Shown: in pieces, positions 62,713-64,000 of the stretch | Layout of the letters: each line of letters opens with the position of its first letter | Position numbering within the stretch: the first letter of the stretch is position 1 | Source of the DNA: Hymenobacter gummosus | Lineage (GTDB): Bacteria; Bacteroidota; Bacteroidia; Cytophagales; Hymenobacteraceae | DNA: 64,000 nt | Reading direction: 5' to 3' | Assembly (NCBI RefSeq): GCF_003970915.1 | Contig: NZ_RXOF01000008.1 | Coordinates: 124,001-188,000 of the forward strand | Made by a program: the position numbers and the translations under genes | The notes under the pieces: generated by a model | What the model was told of the DNA's origin: nothing | What the model saw: the letters and a program-made list of their open reading frames with translations, nothing else | The model's database searches: none

Positions 62713-64000
62713 ACGTGCTGCTCTCCGCCTACGCCTGCAACCCCCGCCAGGGCGGCGAATCGGGCAACGGCTTCCACTGGGCCTGGGAGCTGGCCCGGCA
62801 GGGCCACCGCGTGTGGTGCCTCACCACCGACCTGGAGCGCGACGACCTGGACTCCTACCTGGCCGGGCGCCCCGACGACCCGGTGGCCGCCCGCATCGAG
62901 GTGGTGTACGTGCTGGTAGCCAGCTGGGTGCGCTTCCTCTACCGCTGGCAGTTTGGGGTGTATCTGCACTACCTGGTGTGGCAGTACCAGGCCTGGCGCT
63001 GCGCCCGCCTCCTCGACCGCAGCGTGGATTTCGACCTCGTGCACCACGCCACTTACGGCAGCCTGCAGATGGGCTCCTGGCTGTGGCGCCTGGGCAAGCC
63101 GCTGGTGTTCGGGCCGGTGGGCGGCGGGCAACGGGCCCCCAAGGATTTCCGCGGCTACATTCCCAACTGGTTCAAGACCGAAACCCTGCGCGACTTTATC
63201 GGCTGGGCCTTGATGACCTTCGACCCGAACGTGCGCCAGACCATGCGCCACGCCGCCGTGGTGCTGACTTCCAACCGCGAAACGGCCCAAATGGCCCGCC
63301 GCCTGGGCGCCCGCCGCGTGGAGCTGCTGCTCGACACCGGCCTGCCCGAGTCGTTCTACGGCCAGGATTTCACCGAGCGGCCGCCCCACGCCGAGCTGCG
63401 CCTGCTCTGGCTGGCCCGCCTCTACCCGCGCAAAGCCCTGCCCCTGGTGCTTGAAGCCTTGAGCAAGGTCGACCCGCGGGTCAATTTCCGCCTCACCGTC
63501 ATCGGCGACGGGCCGATGGGGCCGCTGGTGCCCGGCTGGATCAGCCAGTACGGCCTGCAGCAGCGCGTGACCTGGCTGGGCGAGGTGCCCTGGCCCCAGA
63601 TTCCGGCCCAGCTGCGCGCCCACGACGTGTTTCTGTTCGGCAGCCTGCGCGACGCCTTTGCCTCGCAGTTTCTCGAAGCCATGGCCTGCGGCCTGCCCAT
63701 CATTACCCTCGACCACCAGGGCGCCCGCGACTTTATCCCGCTTAGCGCGTCGATAAAAGTGCCCGTGACCACGCCCGCCGAAACCTCCGCCGGCCTGGCC
63801 CGCGCCGTGGAGCAGCTGGCCGCCGCCCCCGTCCGCCGCGCCGCCATGGCCCGCGCCGCCTACGAGTTTGCCCTCACCCAGACCTGGCCCGCCCGCGCCG
63901 CCCGCTTCCGCGCCCTGCTCGACTCGCTGCCCCTGCGCCGCCCCGCCACTACCCGCCTGCCCCTGCCCGAGCCGGCCCCGGCAGTGCTGGCGGCGTCGTG
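62709..64000 (+). CDS. GT4-family glycosyltransferase, 3' end outside the window
   Basis: About 430 codons from ATG 62709, running off the right edge without a stop. Start: MNVLLSAYACNPRQGGESG, a GT-B N-terminal loop typical of this subfamily; VFGPVGGGQRAPK; the donor domain has LRLLWLARLYPRKALPLVLEAL, DVFLFGSLRDAFASQFLEAMACGLPIITLDHQGARDF with the E-x7-E-like region. It overlaps the preceding gene by four bases and is the seventh gene of the exopolysaccharide operon. By comparison with relatives the end must be close. Confidence 0.93.
   Translation, partial: MNVLLSAYACNPRQGGESGNGFHWAWELARQGHRVWCLTTDLERDDLDSYLAGRPDDPVAARIEVVYVLVASWVRFLYRWQFGVYLHYLVWQYQAWRCARLLDRSVDFDLVHHATYGSLQMGSWLWRLGKPLVFGPVGGGQRAPKDFRGYIPNWFKTETLRDFIGWALMTFDPNVRQTMRHAAVVLTSNRETAQMARRLGARRVELLLDTGLPESFYGQDFTERPPHAELRLLWLARLYPRKALPLVLEALSKVDPRVNFRLTVIGDGPMGPLVPGWISQYGLQQRVTWLGEVPWPQIPAQLRAHDVFLFGSLRDAFASQFLEAMACGLPIITLDHQGARDFIPLSASIKVPVTTPAETSAGLARAVEQLAAAPVRRAAMARAAYEFALTQTWPARAARFRALLDSLPLRRPATTRLPLPEPAPAVLAAS

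Overview
The window is a GC-rich bacterial chromosome segment (about two thirds G+C by eye). It most likely comes from the phylum Bacteroidota, close to Hymenobacter (Cytophagales). Three secreted proteins end in type IX secretion (T9SS) sorting domains. There is a SusB-type GH97 glucosidase, a Bacteroidota-style topoisomerase III, and promoter-like TAnnTTTG motifs instead of sigma70 boxes. Intergenic repeats resemble those I associate with Hymenobacter; that link is from memory, not from a search. I see no rRNA, tRNA, CRISPR array, transposase or phage module.

Layout. 1-4.0 kb: end of a serine hydrolase, a lipoprotein alpha/beta hydrolase with an apparent frameshift in a C7 run, a possible glycosylase-fold protein, rluF and a membrane protein. 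4.2-10.8 kb: biotin locus bioB, two small unknown genes, bioF, bioD, bioA and a FabF-like ketosynthase; no bioC or bioH is visible. 10.9-24.3 kb: a mixed region with an M28 peptidase, a low-GC nuclease-fold gene, an HD hydrolase, a slipin, a T9SS protein, an acetyltransferase fused to a possible immunity-like domain, GH97, lipoproteins, and a 2-oxoglutarate dioxygenase fused to a seven-bladed WD40 propeller. 24.4-31.6 kb: DUF2911, a TraB/ChaN-like protein, and lysC-lysA flanked by two related T9SS proteins. 31.7-49.4 kb: mostly minus-strand genes, including a GT39 transferase, an Lgt-like/barrel fusion, a transglutaminase, topB followed by a paralogous pair, an oxidoreductase, an AlkZ-like glycosylase and a beta-carbonic anhydrase. 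49.5-53.6 kb: a SulP transporter and an OmpR-type two-component system. 53.7-64 kb: an exopolysaccharide operon (export lipoprotein, tyrosine autokinase, flippase, polymerase/ligase and three glycosyltransferases, the last cut by the window edge).

How the genes may work together. bioF, bioD, bioA and the ketosynthase overlap or lie close together and could be one biotin unit. SulP and carbonic anhydrase are a plausible bicarbonate uptake and interconversion pair. The exopolysaccharide operon starts behind a Bacteroidota-type promoter with an AT-rich perfect palindrome next to it.

The most unusual feature is a set of intergenic spacers filled almost edge to edge by long imperfect palindromes. 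Their arms are either degenerate 7-9 nt tandem repeats or smaller hairpins (5250-5410, 29333-29432, 51239-51367, 52761-52870, 61469-61598). Related tandem repeats abut gene ends elsewhere (26537-26566, 44406-44441, 44950-45008). Their sequences differ but the architecture recurs, which I would follow up first.
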